In this document: piece by piece, positions 1 through 3,000 of the stretch
How positions within the stretch are numbered: position 1 is the first letter of the stretch
How the letters are laid out: each line of letters opens with the position of its first letter
NCBI GenBank assembly: GCA_007122745.1
Contig: SKTA01000211.1
Location: 1 to 5,836, forward strand
DNA: 5,836 nucleotides
DNA from: Bacteroidales bacterium
Lineage (GTDB): Bacteria; Bacteroidota; Bacteroidia; Bacteroidales; UBA7960
Reading direction: 5' to 3'
The notes under the pieces: model-generated
Database searches by the model: none
What the model was told of the DNA's origin: nothing
Seen by the model: the letters and a program-made list of their open reading frames with translations, nothing else
Position numbers and translations under genes: made by a program

Positions 1-3000
1 ACAAGGATCAAAATTTCCAACCCGGTCCAACGGACTGGTGGAACTGGTCCGAAAACCAATGGTCAGCAGGCTGGCGCTGGACAGGCAATGATGGTGGCCA
101 TTATTGTTCTGTGATGACTTATGCGTCAGGTCAGTATTTTAACGATGGAATAGACCATACGGTGATCCCGTATTTCTCCAATCCATCCATCACTTACCAG
201 GGTGTTGCTACAGGGCATCCTGCTGATGGTGATAATACCAGAACTTTGCGGGAGATCAAACACGTGATTGCTGCATACAGGGAGTCACAGGACGATGATG
301 ATGACGATCTGGATATCCCCTGGACAGAAACATTTTCTGGTGTTCCTGTTGGACAGATCCCGGCAAACTGGTCAAGAACGCATACAAACTGGTCTGTTCA
401 GAACACTGCTAATGCCGGAGGCGCAGCTCCTGAGATGCGATTCAACTGGTCACCGCCAAGTGTTGATCAGTTTCGTGTGACTTCAGCCAAAATCAACACC
501 TCGGGTCATGATGCACTGGTGCTTGGCTTCGATCATTATATCGATAACTTCAGTACACCGGGTGTATACACACTCCGTGTTATTGCCATAGCAGATGATG
601 TTGAGTACGTGGTCCAGGAATGGGTAGACCCAGACAACATCGGACCGGATCATGTTGAATTTATCCTTACAGCCGGACAGCATGGAGTCGGTTCAGCGGA
701 TTTCTACATTGCTTGGGAGCTCGATGGTGATTCTTATGATATAAACTATTGGTACTTTGATAACGTATCTTTGGGCGAAGCTTCAAATATGTTTGAAGTT
801 ATCTTTTTTGTTGGAGAGGATAATATTGATGAAACACCCATTGAAGGTGCCTCGATCAACATTGGCGGAGATATTTACCATACTGATGAGAATGGATTGG
901 CGGCATTCATGCTTGCAGACAATCAGACATACACTGCCAACGTAACTGCATCGGGCTATGTGGCCCAGGAGATTACCTTTACGGTAGATGGTGCTGATTT
1001 ATCGGTAGATGTACTTTTGGTGGATGACATCGAAGAACCGTTTAATCTAAGCGTGATTACCGAAAACATGGATCCCGGAGAGGCATTGTTTCGCTGGAAC
1101 GATTATAGCGATGATTATGAGTTTCGCTATGATGATGGTATTGTAAACGGTCAGCTTGGTTTTCAGGGTACATGGAACTCTGTGATGGGTTCGGTACACT
1201 TCAATGACGCAATCCTTAACGAGATGACCTGGTATCTGACCTCTGAGGGTGGTCCTCATAACACGGTTAAGTTATGGGTTCTTGGCCTGACGCCAGAAGG
1301 CTTGCCAGATCGCAACAATATTGTTTACACAGCCGAGAACGTACCTAATAATGACAATCAATGGACCCTTTATCAGTTCGCCACTCCGATCGAGATGCCG
1401 GAAGGCTTCTTCATTGGCTTGAGCTATGATGGTTTTCTTGGTTTGGCCATAGATGATGGTGTTGGAGCTCCCTGGGACTTTATACCAGGCACACAGTTTG
1501 GCGTATTCAACATTACGGATCCCAACAGTGCATTTTCTGACATTTCTGTTTGGGGCTTCGAGGTTAACTACCTGCTGAGGGCCTATGGCAGCAATCTTGG
1601 AGACTTGAGCCGCGGAGATTATAATAGCACTGTTGCAGAAGGACCTGCTCCGGAGCTTATCCCGCTTGAGACCCGCGTTGATGCTGGTGATCCTCACTTC
1701 CCGCAGGCAGAACAGCGTGCCTTTCTTGGTTTCAACGTATACCTCAACGATGATTTTGTTATCGGAGAGATCGAGGATACAGAATACCTGTTTACCGGTC
1801 TTCCCGCCGGAGCGCATACTGCCGGAGTACAGTCTGTTTACACTACGGGAAGTTCGGAAGTTGTTACCATTGATTTTGTTATCGATGAAGATACTGAACT
1901 TTACCAGGTTACTTTTCATGTTGTTGATGATACCACCGAAGAAAACCCCATAGAAGGTGCGATGATCACCATCGGTGACCTCGACCCAATCCATACCAAT
2001 GAGGATGGAATGGCTACAATAGAACTGCAGGACGGCAGCTATACCGCAAATGTAAGTAAGCCAGGTTTTGCCCCAGAGCTGGTTGACTTTACCGTTGACG
2101 GTGAAGATATGACAGTACATGTAGCAATGACCGGGAGTGATGCTCCCTACGGTCTTCCCTGGACAGAGAGCTTCACGGGTATTCCCAACGGAGAGCTTCC
2201 TTCGAACTGGACTCGCGACATAGGCAACTGGGGTGTAAATAACTCGAGCAATGCTGGCGGAGAAACTCCCGAGATGCGCTTCAACTGGTCCCCGAATGTT
2301 ACGGGAGAGTTCTATCTGTATTCACCGAAGATCAACACTTCGGGCTATGATGCGCTGCTTCTCAGCTTCAAGAACTTTGTAAACAACTTCAGTGGTCCGG
2401 GAATCTATACCCTTCGTGTGGTTACCATTGCCGATGATGTTGAATACCTTGTAGCAGAATGGGTTGATCCGTCCGATATTCCTGCGCATGACTTTGAGGT
2501 GATTCTTACCGAGAGCCAGCATGGAGTAGGTACAGATGATTTCTACATTGCATGGGTATTTGATGGCGTATCCGACGATATCAACTGGTGGAACTTTGAT
2601 GACATATTCCTTGGCGAAGCCCCCGACATCTATGAAGTGACCTTTTTTGTAGGGGAGGACAATGTGGATGAGACACCCATTGAAGGTGCCTCGATCAACA
2701 TCGATGGCGACATTTACCATACCGACGAGAACGGTCTGGCTGTGTTTATGCTGCATGACAACCAGTCCTATACAGCAAATGTCTCAGCACCGGGCTATGT
2801 TGCCCAGGAGGTTACCTTCACGGTAGATGGTGCTGATTTATCGGTAGATGTATTTCTAATGTATTACATTTTAGAGCCGTTTAATTTGAATGTGATTACC
2901 GAGGACATGGATCCCGGCGAGGCACTGTTCACCTGGAACGATTCCGGAGACACTTATGAATTCCGTTATGATGACGGTGTTGTTGTTGGTCAACTTGGTT

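Larger units (their letters stand above)
315..1883 (+). repeat. Large tandem repeat, copy 1 (J1-A1-Fn3/B1)
   Basis: Every landmark in this block recurs exactly 1,839 nt downstream: the PW-E opening 318/2157, FEVIF/YEVTF 792/2631, PFNL 1038/2877, GPAPE 1641/3480, the TI-F strand 1866/3705. I find no indel over the 523 codons compared, so the two copies align codon for codon. With A2 included, the full period is 613 codons. Confidence 0.93.

Noticed and set aside
112..114. TGA in frame 1 near the left edge, considered as the end of an upstream gene
   Set aside because: Frame 3 runs through this point with a clear protease-like sequence on both sides, so the stop is out of frame.
1047..1259. 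Minus-strand open frame with a similar one at 2871-3098
   Set aside because: The similarity between the two only mirrors the sense-strand duplication at 1,839-nt spacing; it is not evidence for an antisense gene.
1633..1953. 106-codon plus-strand open frame in another frame
   Set aside because: It overlaps the Fn3-like/A2 region out of frame; the frame-3 product is recognisable there and this one is not.
1272..2120. 282-codon open frame on the minus strand
   Set aside because: It lies wholly opposite the coherent frame-3 protein, shows no recognisable domain, and is open because the sense codon usage leaves few reverse stops. A truncated counterpart (3321-3788) appears opposite the duplicated copy, as expected of a shadow.
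2322..2756. 144-codon minus-strand open frame
   Set aside because: It is antisense to J2/A3, has no ribosome binding site I can support, and resembles the shadow at 483-683 only through the duplication.
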